NCBI GenBank assembly: GCA_023548195.1
Contig: JAJHZJ010000061.1
Span: forward strand, 8,163,378 to 8,227,377
Reading direction: 5' to 3'
From: Bettongia penicillata ogilbyi
Taxonomy: Eukaryota; Chordata; Mammalia; Diprotodontia; Potoroidae
DNA length: 64,000 nucleotides
Made by a program: the position numbers and the translations under genes
Shown: positions 24,801-39,800 of the stretch, in pieces
Layout: each line of letters opens with the position of its first letter
Numbering within the stretch: position 1 is the stretch's first letter
The notes under the pieces: generated by a model
Seen by the model: only the letters and a program-made list of their open reading frames with translations
What the model was told of the DNA's origin: nothing
The model's database searches: none

Positions 24801-27800
24801 CATCCAGACTAATGAAAGCAGATTTCCTATGGATATCACCCCAAGGAGGGGAATCAGCAGCTTCCACCTTCACACACATACGCACATGCACATGAATACA
24901 CACACACACACAGACATCACAAAAGAAAATTAATTTCTCCCATGAAGCTCAAAAAGTCACGCCATGGTCCAAAAACTGAAAATCCAAAGCCTGGGGGTAA
25001 GAAATAGTGAAATTTAATCATAGCAGCAATAGTTCACACTTACAGAATACTTAGTTTACCAAGCACTTTTCCTCCCTAAGAACGTTGGGAGACAGGACAC
25101 ACAAGCATTATTATCCTTAGGTTACACAGGAGAAAAATGATGCCTTGAAAGGTATGTGATTTGCCCAAGGTTAGACAGCTAGTGAATGGCAGTCCCAGGC
25201 CTAGAATTCCTTCCACTTCCACTCACTGCCTCACTTCCCTGGAAGAGGTCCTACACACGCTCTAACAGCAGTCTTTGAAGACTACTATCTGAACATATAA
25301 TTACAATGACATTGGTGGAGTGATGCTAACCAGAAAATACAAATAAGAGAAATAAGGAGGGGGAAAAAATCAAAGCAATCATGGGGAAAGCTAGTCTCAG
25401 CAAGGGAGGATCAAGGCCATTCTTGGCATCCCTGAGACTTACTCGTTGCCAGTTGCTTCTGATTGCTAAGGGCTGCCTCTTGAGTATTTGGTGTGTTGTT
25501 GCAGGGAGTGGGGTTCCCCTTGTAGCTATAATAACCAATTGTTGTATGACGGGTAACTAGGTGACTGTGTGACCCTGGTCAAGTCACTTAACCCTGTTTG
25601 CCTCAGTTTCCTCATCTGTAAACCTAGAGAGGTAAAGGACAAACCATTCTAGTATTTTTGCCAAGAAAACCCCAAATGGGGTCACAAAGAGTCAGATACA
25701 ACTGAACAACAGCTATTAGATTCTAGGCAGACTGGCTCAGTTGTGATGAGAGTAATTGCAGCTTTTAGATTTCACATCTGCTTTGGTCTATAAATAACGT
25801 AACTATGCAGAATAGTGCAGTGACAGTACAATATTTTTGAAGACTACTGGATTTTAAGAGAGGAGTTCTTGGGTTCAAGTCTCACGTCTTCCATTTACCA
25901 GATGCGTGATCTCGGCCAACACCCTGGACCAATCTAAACCTCAGTTTCCTCATTTGTAAAAAAGGGGATAATTATATTCACACTACCCACTTCACAAACT
26001 GATTGTAACCATACAGTGAGATAGTAAAAGTTCTTTCTGACCACAGGGTCTCATATTATTTTAGGTTTCTACAATTATCCTTCCTCACTATTGATTATCA
26101 CCATGGTTTCCATTCAGCTCATCCCCTGAAGATTTATCCCTAAAACAAGTCTAGCACAAATGGTGTACTTTGGCTCTTGTTGCACTCTCAGAGCTCAAGA
26201 GAAATCCTTGGAAGAGGCAGACACAAAATAGTATTAACTGACATTTATATCATGAGCTACAAAGCACATGGTGCACATTTCCTCATTTGATCCTTACAAC
26301 AACCCCCTCTAGTCCATACACTTTTACCCCCATTTTATAACTGAGAAAACCTGCTCTCAGTTAAATTGCTTGTCCCCTGTGATGGGGAGAGGAAGGAAGT
26401 AGCAAAGTCAAGATTCAAATCCAGGACTTGTGACCCCAGATTCCACATGATTTTCACTCTGCCACTATCCTTTTCACCAAGGAAGGATCAGGTGAGGGGG
26501 AGGCGAAATAATCATGTCCCTAAGAGGACTTTGATCCCCAAAAGACCTCCCAGGTCTTTATTCCAATCCCATAGCTGAAGAGGAATCCCTCCTGCAGCAT
26601 CCAGATGCTACCAGAAGACCTCCAGATTCTAAAGCAAGCCATTTCACTGTGGAAGCTCTAATGCTGTTAAGTGTTTCCATACATGGAGTCTAAATTTGTC
26701 TCTGCAACTGGCACCTGCTGATCCTAGTTCTGCCCCTCGGGGGCTAAGCAGAACAAATACAGTCATGGATTTAGAATTGAAAAGGACCTTGGAAATAATC
26801 TAAATCAAGTCTGATGTGACCTCTCATTGCACTCTATTTTGCAGCTCTCTAATACATGTAAGTAACATTCTCCATAGGATTATCCAAGTTTGAGATTGAG
26901 CCTCCTTCCAGGCTGTAAACCCCATGAGGGCAGGGACATATAGTATCTTCCCTGGCACTTAGTACAGTACTTTACACCAGGGATGGGGAACCTGTGGCCT
27001 GAAGGCCCTTTGAGTGAACTCAACCTTCACAGAACAAATGTTCTGTAAAACTTGAATTCAGTCAAAAGGTCTAATTCAGGACCCAGAAGGCCACATGTGG
27101 CCTTGAGGCCACAGGTATACCCTGCTCTACACATAAAAAGGTGGGATTCCAACCCAAATCCTTAGACTCCAAAGCCAGCACCCTTGCTACTGCCTACATT
27201 TAAATGTCAGAAAGAAAAGAGGAAAGAAAGAAGGAAGGAAGGAAGGAAGGAAGGAAGGAAGGAAGGAAGGAAGGAAGGAAGGAAGGAAGGAAGGAAGGAA
27301 GGAAGGAAGGAAGGAAGGAAGGAAGGAAGGAAGGAAGGAAGGAAGGAAGGAAGGAAGGAAGGAAGGAAAGACTTATTAAGCATCTGCTATGTGCTAAGCA
27401 CTCTAAGTGCCTTACAAATATTATCTCATTGGATCCTTACAACAACCCTGCTAAGTAGATGCTATTATTATCCTCATTTGACAACTGAAGAAACGGGTAG
27501 ACAGGGGTTAATTGATTTGCCCAGGGTCACATAACTAGCATCTGAGATCAGATTTGTGTTCCTAACTCCCAGTCTAACTCTCTGTCCACTATACTACCTG
27601 GCTGCCTCTACTGCCTTATTAGGACCTAGTAGTAGGTAATTAACAATGGGGCAGATGGACGATGCAGTAGATAGAGCTCTGGGCCTAGGGTCAGGAGTAT
27701 CTAAGTTCAAATCTGACCGCACACCCTTACTAGCCGCATGACTGTGAATAAGTTACTTAATCCTGTTTGCCTCAGTTTCCTTCTCTGTAAAATGAGTTAG

Positions 27801-30800
27801 AGAAGAAATGATAAACCATTCCAGCATCTTTGCCAAGAAAACCCCAAATGAGGTCACAAAGAGTCAGATACTATTGAAAATGACTGAACAATAATAGGTT
27901 ATTAATAAGGGTTTGAAAATTTTAGAAACAGTAATACTAGTCAATCACTTGATTCATGTGTTTTCAGGTCTTGGACAGGATGGTAGACCCAGTTAAAGAA
28001 TCTTTCTGAATTATCACCAGCCCAACATTAATCACTCCAGTGATTCCTAACCAATCCCAGAGACCCACCTCTGCGTCCTTTCTCCTAGATAACCTACAAA
28101 GTATTTTTGCCTCACAAACAGGTACATCAGTCCAGCAAAGGCAGCAGGAACTAAATGGAAAAAGAAAGAAAAAACAACATATTAGGAAATGTTCTTTTGT
28201 TAAATATTTTGAGCCAGTCCTGGGAAGAAAGGTGCCCTGCTAAAACAAAATCAATGCTGCATACTGTAATGGACAAGAACCTTGGAAAACACACCTCCAT
28301 TGGTAGGTGTCTTGCAGAAGACGAAAGTTAAGAGACAGGAAACAAGAACCTTAGGAGTCCTAGTGATTTACCATCCCACTTCTTAAGCAATACCCAAATA
28401 TTCAAACCATCCCAGGTGGAGTTGAGAGACCTTTAGAGAAGATGTTTCAAGTAGACTTTACCAAATGTTAGAGATTGACCCAAAAGTGGAATCCAACTTG
28501 ATTGCTAAGATTTTTTTCAGGTTGAAAATGCCACAAAAATATTAGCCCACGTGCATGTGATACTTTAAAATTTTAAAAGCATAGGAAGCACTTTTATATA
28601 TGGCCCAAGAAATATAAAGTTAGAGTAAAGTTTTGAATGGGGCACTATTTCTCTAGTAATCATAGATTCTTAGTCTTGTCAATTTGGAAGATAATTCCAA
28701 AAGCCATGGAGTCCAACATCAACCCAAAATGTGACTCTGCTGGACAACATTCCAGATGAGTTCATTTCACCTCACCTGACCTCTAGTGACAGTAAGCTCA
28801 CCATGGCCTGGGGTAGCTTGTTCTATTTTCAGACAGTTCTAATTCTTAGAAATTTTTTTTCTCATAGTGAGCTGAAATATGACTCTCCAGAACATTCACC
28901 CATTGGGTCTAATTCTGCCCTCCAGAGCCAAACATAACAAATCTAACCCCTTCTTCCATATGACAACCCTTGAAATATTCCAAGAGAATTCCAACAGCAG
29001 GAGCTGCAATTGGGTATTATATGAGTATTCCTGGTCCACTTACTTTGACAATTTCCTCTTTTGTGTCTCCGGTATTTCCATGGACCTGTGATTCTCATCA
29101 ACATGTATAATCCTTCCAACCAGGCAGATCCCAACCCATCCATGCTTTCCAATCTTGTACAAATGTTGACCATATTCTCCCATAAGACCTCTTCAAGAAT
29201 TCCATCTATCGAGAGGCCTTCCTCTCTCTCTAAAGGACAATCTTTGATTTAGCCAAAGTCAGGACTCCTAGTTTTCAGTCTTGTCATCATTTGTGCTGCA
29301 GTGTTGGTCAGGGTATCTAACTGCGTGTAAGAAAGCGGAAAGCTCTCTAGGAGGGCCTACCAACAACTTCATGAGAGCTGGATGAGAATTAATGAAATGG
29401 TACCTGAAGAGACCTTTAGGTTTTTTTTCTCTGAGTTCCACTAGGGGGCAGGTACATGTAGCCATCACTTGGCTGGATAGTCCAATTCAAGCTTGTACCA
29501 AAAACCTCAGCCAGACGTGGTTTTGATCATTAACAAGAGTATGAGGTGCTGTAATCTTGGAAAGGAATTTTTAAAATGCCTCTGGTTTCCATTTAATTTT
29601 AAATCAACTGATTACAGAGTCGCTCTGTTCCTCCAGCTTACTGGAGTCCAAACTGGAAGCTGCTGATAACCTGGAGAAAGGATGGTGTGCTGTAAGACAA
29701 CCCCACTATCACTGGCATACATATGCACAGAGAAGGGAAACAGCTGGAAACTTATTAACAGAAGAACAGTGACAGCAGCCCTAGAATATATCCCTCAGGC
29801 TCTCTCATTTATAATGCCCTTGTATCTGAGCTAACTCTTCTTATGGATTCTGAGTCACATTTAACCTTAAAACATCCTTGTCGGACCTGCAGCTCTCCAC
29901 CAGCCATCAGGGAGCAAGCATTACCGATGCATTATCATATCCCTCTCCCTTCTCCAGTAGAAAATGCCTAGACTGTGACCTCAGAGTGTTCTCAGCCACT
30001 GAAGGGTTTCAAACATCAGAAATGAAAGGCTGGCAAAGGGTCCAGTGTGGGGATGGGAGTGGGTCCTCAGCTCTGAACATATGGAAAAGTAGACATAAAT
30101 AACAAAAGAGAAGAAAATCCAAAAGGTAAACATTACCTTGGCTACAAAGTAGCCCTGCACTCCAAAGCATGACAAGAAATGTGGGATAAGCATCTATGCA
30201 GTTTTGACTAGAAAAGAAAAAGAAAAATATTCACTTAAAAATGATCAAAACTTGATTTTTAACCTCCAAATGAACAATTACCATCTCACAGAACAAACAA
30301 TGAAAAACAGGCTCATGCTCATAATTCCCCCTACATCTGTCCTATAAGAGGAGGCAGCCAGCAACCAAATTGGAAACAGGCAGGGATATAAAATGAACAC
30401 ATGTATGAAACTCATTTATTCTGTTCCTTCGATGAAACCTGTCTGATTCAGGGTTTCCTGATGGACTCCTCTGGCCCTCTCCCTAATGGTGGCTGTGCCA
30501 GGAAACTCATTAGAATTGAAAAGTGAACAATGCAGACAAGAGGGGCATGGTGGGGAAGACTAACCCTGAATCCAGCCTTGTAAACCAGTCAAGGGCTACA
30601 GGCTGAAGACAGTATCAAGCCTAGAAAAATGTGTATTATGGAAAGATCACCAGATTTGGGGTCAGAGGAGCCCAGTTTAAATCTGGGCTCTGCTACTTTA
30701 CAAATACAAGATGGTGGCAATGAAGCTAGATAACTAGTCAGCTGAAAAAGACCTGGGGGGTTTAGGGGACTGCAAGCTTGAGACTTTGCAGCCAAAAGAG

Positions 30801-33800
30801 CTAACATATTAACTCTCTCCTTTAAGAGAGATTCAGTTACTAAAATGAGGGAGGGGATGGTCCTCTATTTCCTTCCCTGCTCAGTAACATCTGGAATATT
30901 TTATTCAGTTCTGGGTACCATGTTTTGAGATGGCAAGCTGGGAAGTGTTCAGAAAAGGGTACCTAGGATGATAAGAAGCCTTGAAACTAAATATGAGTAG
31001 TGGTTGGAGGGACTAGAAACATTTCACCTGAGAAGACTTTGGCAGAATAGAAGCTGTATTTATTTGAAGTATCTCCCACGTTAAGGAGAGATCAAATTGA
31101 TTTTGCTTTGCCCCAGAGGGCAGAACTAGGAGCCATGTGCTGAAGCTGTAAAGAGACAGATATTTTTGCTTTGGCATAAGGAAAAACTTCTTAACAATTA
31201 GAACTATTAAAAATATAATGGACTATGGGTAGAAGAAGTCAAGATAGAAGAGTAAAAAGAACACTATGAGTCAAAAAAAGATCTAAGCCCTTATTCTAGT
31301 TCTGTCACTGGTTATCAGTATGATTTTGGACAATTCACTTTCTGGGTCTCAGTTTACTCCTCTGTAAAAAGGGGAGGGGTCAAGTTACAGTCTTAGGAGA
31401 TTGCCCCAGGCAGTAAAACATAAATCAATTTGTCCAGGATCACAAAACTAAAATGTGTCAGAGGCAACACTTGAACCCTGTTTTTCCTGAGCCCAGGTTT
31501 ACTTTGACTTGACACTATACTATTTTTCCTGTCTTAACATGGTTAAAAATAAAAGCAAAAATAAAAAAACTATTGACGTTAAGTTCCAAGTAAGTTTGTT
31601 AGACCCTTGACAGAGATTTCTCTTTAACAACTGCTTAGATCAGGTGAAGAACATCCTACTTTTTGCACTAACTGTGGCTACTTGTTATAGCCCATAGTGT
31701 GATGATCCTTTGGTCACTGAACAGGATGAGCTTGAAAACGAAACAAAGAACCCAGAGATCAAGAAGTTCTCGGGGTATATTCATTTCAATTAAATTAAAT
31801 TCAACAAAAATGTATTAAGTACCTATATGCAAGGCACTAAAGAAACAATGGTATATCAAAAAAAATGGCTTGGTCCCTGTCCTCAAGAAGCATATAATGC
31901 ACTAAGGGTTACTGTGTATCATGCAACAGTTGACAGCATGCCCCTTAAAGAGATCTCCATAGGAGATGCTTTTTAAAAATCATTTCTCCAAGAAATGAAT
32001 ACTTATTAAATACTTATTAAAGAAAAACTTACTAAACAGTAGTATGGTGTAGCTCTGGAAGAGAAGTCTTGTCTCATCTTTGCCATTAACTCTGTATGAC
32101 ATCAATGCCTGGCACATAAGTGCTTATTGAATGTGCACATGTCTGGACCTAGGTTCCCTTTTTTTTTAAATGAAGGGGTAGAACTAGATGAACTCTGATA
32201 TTCCATCCCTAGACAGATCACTTAATCTCTCTTAGTTTCAATTTCCTTATAAATGGGATTAATATGTGCATGTATATTACATGTAAATGGAAATATATGT
32301 ATGTAATTATGAAAATAAAATCAGGAGAACACCAACACCTATCTCACAAGGTTGTTGTGAGGAACAAGTGAGATAACAGAGAAGTGTTTATGTGCCAGAC
32401 ACTGATGTCATACAGAGTATGTATGACTATTTACATACATGTAAAGTATGACTTTAAAGTACTATATCACTTCCATCATCATCATTAAATCTCTCAACTC
32501 TTGTAAGAAGCAAAATTGAAGATCTGCCCACTAAATTATAGAAATAGATAAAATGAATTTAAGAAAGATTTCTTGGACAATCCAGTCATTACAAGGCTGC
32601 TCCTTTGCAACTCATCCTCTGATTCTAATACTTTTTAATTATCTCAAGAGATGGCATGTCCATGCTTTATCATAATCAATCGATCAACAAATATTTATTA
32701 CATAATTATTATGTGCCAGACATAGTGATAAGTTCTGGGAATAAAGAGATGCAAGTCCCTGTACTCAAGAAGCTTATGCTCTAAAAGGGGAAACAATACT
32801 TGTGAGTATATGCAAAGGACATACCAAATGGATCCAAGGTAATCTGGAGAGGTGGAACCCTAACAGCAGGGGTGAGTGGGGTAGCTGGATAGGAAAAGCT
32901 TCATGAAAAAAGTAACCTTTAAACTGAATCTTGAAGGAAATCGGACATCCCTAGAGGTGGATGTGAGGAAGGAGGGAGTTCCAGGGATGGGGAACAGCCT
33001 GTGCAAAGACAGAGCTGGTAGATGATGTTATGTGTGCAGAGTAGCAAAAAGGCCAGTGTAACTAAAATGCTGGGTACACACTGGGAAATAAAGTGAAGAC
33101 TGCAAAGGTAGGAAGGCTCTAAACCATATACGTGGCATTTATTTTTCTTTCAACCTTGAAATATCCCATTGCTTTTATAAATATAAATATAAAATTGCTG
33201 CTATACTCTTGACAGTACAATCTGGTATTTTTTCCTGATGGTATTTGCTGAACACAAATTATGTGTAAATTGTGTAACTTCATACCATCAAACCAAATGG
33301 GTATGATGCGAAAGTTTAAATCATTTGCATCACCTAAGCAAAAGAAAAACAGACTATCCCCACCCCTCTGGACCTGGCCCCTGATTTGATAAATTTTTGG
33401 ATTAAAATGGCCAAAAGGTTGGGCACTGAGTAGATATCAAAGTCAAAGAATCAAATCAGCCCTGCTTAAATCTCAGTCTTATTATGATTACCATAAATAG
33501 AATCAGCAAAGAAACGAATTTTGCCTCTATTCTTGACAATTTCCCAAAGTAGAATGGTTTGCCTTCAAAGAGAGCAGATTCCCCTCCAACAGAGGTCTTC
33601 AAGCAGACACCAGATAACAACTTAGCACAGGTACTGCAGATTGGAGAGGATGTTGCTGCTCTTTGTCTCCTGCCTCTAGGGTTCCAAACTGAACACAAGA
33701 ATCTGGACCCATTTAGAATACATTCCTCATCTGAACCCCCCACTGAGCACAGTTGTTGGCTCATGAATGCTTATTAACTTGATTTGCTTGTTAAATTATC

Positions 33801-36800
33801 TCATACAAGTAGTACTGGATGTTCTGCCTTCTTCTCCCCATCTTGTTCTCCTTTCTCTCGTGAAAAATAGGAGGAAATGAAGGAGGATCTCACATCTCCC
33901 AACTCCTCCACACAAGCCTCATCCATGAGTCCACTGTCATAGGATCATAAACTTTCAGCAGATTGTCTAGTCCAACTCTTTCCATTTTACAGATGAGGAA
34001 ACTGTGACCCAGAGGAGTTAAGTGACTTGGCTAATGTCATACAGGTTCAAACTCAAGCGTTCTCACTCCAAATCCTGTCCTTTTTCCACTGGACATGTCT
34101 TGCATTTTGATGTTATTGTTGCTATGTTGAATTCACGTGGTTCCTGGTCACTGAATCAATCTGATTCACTGTCATGTCAGGGTTTCTCTCTGCTTTTCCC
34201 TAGACTAATTAACATTACATAAGCTTCTCTTTGTCACTGACAAACCCGTGATTATTTGGAATTCTCTTCCAAGGAAAGTTTTGTGCCATTATTTCTGCAA
34301 GATCCAGCTGTTATTTCTTGATGACTAAATGTGAATTTTCAAACAGACTTTTGTGTTAGTTACTTTCATTCTATTCCTTTGGTGCTATGCATGTATCACC
34401 GATTTTTCCTTCATGAAGAAAGACCCTAATTTCTTTAGCTATTTCTTCCTCTTATTTTTCTGTGTCTCTCAGAGTGATTTGGTACACTTTTAACCTATGA
34501 AATCAGCCAAATGTAGAAATTATGAGTTTTGGCTCATTTAGAATAATAGATAATAAATGTCATTAGATAATAGCTGTATTTGACATCTATTTGACTCTGG
34601 CCTCTTCAGAAAATTTTATGTAAGGGCTTCTTATTTTCAAGAGTTCTCCTTACCAATGAAATCCATGACCCCTAAAAGAAATCAGCCTAACAAGCCACAG
34701 GGATAAAATCAAACTAAAGAAGAAAGTTTTTTGTCCTATAATCTATAACATGTCACTGGATAGGAATCCTACCGAGTCAGTCCAACAGTACACATAAATG
34801 TCATGGACAGGAACTGTAAATGGATAAGTTGAACCCACTTCTATAGAAGTAGAAGGAAATGCATTTCTTTTAAGTTCACTTGGATTTTAAAGGCAGCATT
34901 GAGGTGAATGTTCACTTACCTCTTGTTTCAGGCTTTCAGAGGAAGATATTGGTCATGTGAGAAATGAGTATTTCTCTCTTATATTTAATATCTAATTATT
35001 GTATTAGGACCAAAATTTTTCTCTTTTTCTACTTCCTCATCTTGAAATAAACCAATGTGGGAAATTTCCCTTAAATATTTACCCAGGCCAACATCTAATC
35101 AAACAGGAAAAGAAATTCTAACTTTGGGGTGCATTCCTGCTCATTGCATTTGCTAAAACAGGTCCGGGGAAGTATTGATTCTCCCTTTTGTCAAACAGGT
35201 GATATAGTATAATATTAATGTGATATAAGATCTTCCCCAACCATTAATAGGCCTCATATGGAGCCCATTAAGAGAAGCTTGCTCAGGGGAGGCTTGCTTG
35301 TAGGAAGGCTTGCACACCTTTTGGTACTAGGTTGATTAGGCATTGAGTCAAGAGAGTTGGGATGCCTTCTGGCTCTGAGAAATGTATATACTCTGAGATG
35401 AGGTATTTTACTTTGGGGGCTAGCTTATGAGAAGGATCATGTGATTCCCTGGTCAAGACTCTGAGTATGTGCACAGTGTCCAGTTGTTCAGATGTAAAGG
35501 CTCTCTTGACCCGGAGGTATATGTAAAGTGTATAGCAATATTGCTTTGATTCAGGCAATTAGAGCCCTGTCTGTTGGTCTTTATGTTAATTTCTCTGTTT
35601 GTATTTGCTCTGTATTTTCTCTGACATTCAGGGTGCTGACTTTTCCCCTGAAGCAGTGAATGTAACTAAAGAAGAATGTTGACCCTTTAAAAGTTGCTTT
35701 CCCTTAAGAAAATCAGATCCACTTCATAGCAATGCAAGGACATTAAAAAAAAAAAATTCCCAAAGGTCTTCTAAGGCAAAATGCCTTCCACATTCAGAGA
35801 AAGAACTATGGAATTAAATCGCAAAATGTAGGAAAACATTTGTGCGTGTGTGTGTCTGTGTGTGTGTTATGCTTTGGTTTGTTATATGATTTCTCCCATT
35901 TATTTTAGTTCTTCTACACAGCACGACTATAATGAAAATGTATTCAATAGGAACGTATGCATAGATCCTATATAGAATTGTGTGCCATCTTGAGCGGGGG
36001 GGAGCTAGGTAGGGGGAAAAAAATCTAAGTTTTATGGTAGTGATTGTAGAGCATTAAAAATAAATAAAATGAATATATTAAGGTTTGAATAAAAGAAATG
36101 GAAAAAAAAAAGAAAAAGAAAATCAGATCCAAGAACCTGGGCTAGCAAGTCATCCTGGATATGCTAGGGTGCTTTCTGTTACATGTAGAAATTGATGTCT
36201 CCGTGACCAAGATTTGAGTGACTCAAGTCGTGTACCCCAAGACCCACACTGTAATATGGCCCAGTCTTTCACTGTAATATTCATTTTCTTATTACTTGTT
36301 AGCCAATTAGAGTTCATTGCAAATACTTACATTTGACATTCATTTGGCTCTGTCCTCTTCAGAAAATTTTATGTAAGGAATACCTACTCTTTAAAGGGTA
36401 TATAAACTGTGAACTCATTGCCATGAGGGGTCTTTTATTTAAGACAGAAAACCAAATGACTGTCTTTTTATTAATAAATGTGTTGGCCTTATTAATAAAA
36501 TGATTAAATTATCCAGAAACTATGTCTCTCAAATTTTTAATCATCACGGCCAAGATCACAAAAATCTATCATAAAAATAACCAACGTAGTTAATTAATGG
36601 AAATCAATTACACGTTCAAGTTCACTGTCTTGCTATGATAACAAAAAGAAGAACCTTGCTTTCTAGCATTTCACCTAAAAGACTGCCTGGTGTATGTGGA
36701 GGGATTATCTCTTAAGATTTCCTGGATGAATATAGAGGAAACTAAACATAAATAGACTCTAAAAGGTGACAGTTAGGATTAAAATAGCTATCAGACTATT

Positions 36801-39800
36801 AAAAGTGGCACACAAAGAGGGCTGAACCAGAGGAGCCTTCAAAGAAATGAGAATTTGGAGCCTGGATTGTTATTTACACCTTGTTGCATCCTTTTTCATT
36901 CTGTACGATTTGGTGGATAAAGCCTCTCCTCCTCTCTCCTCCCCAGCCTGTGTAAGGTAAACAGCAGGTGAAGAACCGAGAAGAGTTTAAAGAGATCTGA
37001 TTCTCTAGAGAGATCTAGTAAATGACTTCAACCTTCCCATTCCCTTCCCTTCTCCCTATCTCAAAGGAAAGGGACCTCAAAGATCACTTATTCTAAAGCA
37101 TACCTGAACAGTAACATCCTCTACAATCTACAGTATCTCTGTCTGCTAAGTTGTTATCTGGTCTCTGCTTGAAGACCTCTATTGGAGAAGAATCTACTCT
37201 CCCTGAAGGCAAACCATTCTACTTTGAAAGACTTTAACTATTAAGAATAATCCTTACACAGAGTCAAAATTAGTTTCTCTGCTGATTCCACTCATTGTAA
37301 TCATAATACTAATAACCAGCACGTATTTATATAATGTTAATTACTTTACAATTATCATCTCACTTGCTCCTCACAAAAATTCTAGACGGTAGGTGCTATT
37401 ATTATCTCCATTTTACAGATGAGAAAACTAAAGCAAACAAAGATGAAATGACTTGTCCAGGGTTACACAGCTAATAAGTGTCAGAGGCCAGATGTGAAAT
37501 CAGGTCTTGCTGACTCCAGACCTGGTGCTCTATCCACTGTGCCACCTGCCTGCTTCCCATTAGTTCTGCCTTCTAGGACCCAGAAGATCAATCTACCCTT
37601 CAGTTCCCCCAATACTCTAGCTGATTTCCTCTGGGAAGGTTCCAATTTTTCAATAATACTCCTAAAATATGTGATCTATAACTAAAGCAAATATTCTAGA
37701 CTCACCTCCCTTATTCTGTATACTTTGCCATAACGGAGCAGCCCAAGAGGGCACCCACTTGTTTGGCTGCCATATCCAACTGCTGACTCATTGAGCTTGC
37801 AGACCCAGTTCTTTCTCATTTGAACTGTTTCCTAGCCATATTTCCCCATCCCATACTTCAATAAATGATGTTTAATCCCATTTGTGGGATTTTATATTTG
37901 TCCTGATAAACTTTCATCTTATTAGTTTTGGTCAACTATTCTAGCCTTTCTCCTCCAAGTTTTTTGAGATATTTTTAGAACCTTGTTCTGTAATCTAACA
38001 GGTTAGCAATTCCTCTTAATACTGTTATATGTAAATTCAACTAGTATGACTTAATGTCATTAATAAAAATGCTGGATTACAGGAAGCTGAGGAGAAGTTC
38101 CTGAGCATTCCACTAGGCATCTCTAAGTTGGCAGTGATCTACTAATGACTGCTTTTTACATTTTATCATGCTGACGATTCTGAATACATCTAACTGTACT
38201 ATCAGCTAACACTGGTCATATTCTTCTGCCCAAACACCTTCAACGGATCTCAGTTTGGTTCCAGTATCTGTCTGATGGGGTTGGGATGGGGTGGGAATGG
38301 GGGAAAGGTGAGAAGTGTTTGTAATATAATGGGGTAAGGAGAATGCTTTGTCAATGGGTCCTTTAGACCTTGCAGAAGCAGACCAATGGGTAGCTGTCTT
38401 GAAACTTTTATTTAAAGTCAGCACAAAAGAAAAATGTTTAATTTGAATAACATCCATTTGAATTTATATCCCCAGTCGTACCTATCTCCTATATTCCTTA
38501 AATCATGTGTTTTCCAACAGTCTCTTTTACATAAAATGAAAAAAAGGAGAAGACAAAGTGATAAGAAGCACTTCAAAATTCCTCCATTATTGTTTTATAA
38601 ACACTGAGGACACCAATGAAACTGAAATCTTTTCTCAGCTTCCCCCATGGGTGGAAAGGAGTGGGTGTGTAAGGAAGAGGTTGGTACAAAACTATGTACC
38701 AGTTTTTGGTGGTTTTGGTGATGAGTAAGGGCCAGTTTCCATGACAGCAGCATTAGACTAACCTCACAGGAAACTGGGTGACTGCCCTGACTATTGAGGC
38801 TAACCCACAATTTTCCCGGTACAAGGAGTACACTGGTGACTGGCTCCACCTCTCTCCTAATCCCACCCTTTCATAACATCATTTGGGGTGGAGTTAAGAC
38901 TCCAAAGCCCTACCCTCTAAAAGAACCACCCCATGAACACTCCCTCCACCCAATCATTCTGGTATCCTGAAAATTGGCCAATCTTCTAAACAGATATACT
39001 TAATATATACATATAAAAAGTTATTGTATATAACATGCCTTGCCTGCTGACTTCCCTCCCTTTTTGAAACAGTTGTGTGAAGTCTGAGGTCTTACTTGGC
39101 AGTGTAGACACGCTCAAAGGCAAAGGTCCCAGTTCGCTGGAAGCTCCTGACATTTTGACTCCGGCTTTCATGCTCTACTTTGTGTGCGAAGAATCCTGTG
39201 AGAGGATAAGATTTGAGTTTAGAGTTTAATAAGGAACAGTTTCTGAATTCCATAATTCACCAGTTCCCAAAATGGATCTCACAAAAAGGCTAACTCTCTT
39301 GTATGTTGTATCTCTTTCCATATTCACTTGAGTTAAATTATAGGGGGAAAGATGACTGCTTCATATGTATCCAAAGTAGGGGAGTAGTCAATAGGGACAC
39401 AGGTTTGAGACAGACACGGTGTTAGACCCTAGGTAAAGCTCCAGAGGCTCTAGGCTACTACTGGTCACTCTTCTTTTGGAAAAAAAGCATTTTTCTGCCC
39501 TTGGGGATAGGACTTGTATCCCCTTCTACAGAAGATCTAGGTGGGAAGAATCTAGGATAGGAAAAAAGATAATAGCAACGCATGCCAGGTGGGAGTGTGC
39601 CAAAGTGGATGAAAGTATAGCCCAGAACTCAGAAGTGTCTGAAAAACTCATATAGACAGAATTTTAGTTTTTAGAATGCTCCACTCTGAATCAAAACTAA
39701 GACTGGGTGAGGTAAGTGAGGGTAATAGAATCAAAACTAACAACTTTTGCTTCTGGGGTAAGAAGCCAAAGATAGACCCTTAATTCACTTGAGCTGGGAT

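Noticed and set aside
27229..27368. CRISPR-like regular repeat
   Set aside because: A simple tetranucleotide microsatellite without spacers, in a mammalian intron.
27184..27534. Open frames with RKEG repeats
   Set aside because: They are translations of the (GGAA)n microsatellite, open in several frames because the repeat has no stop codons.
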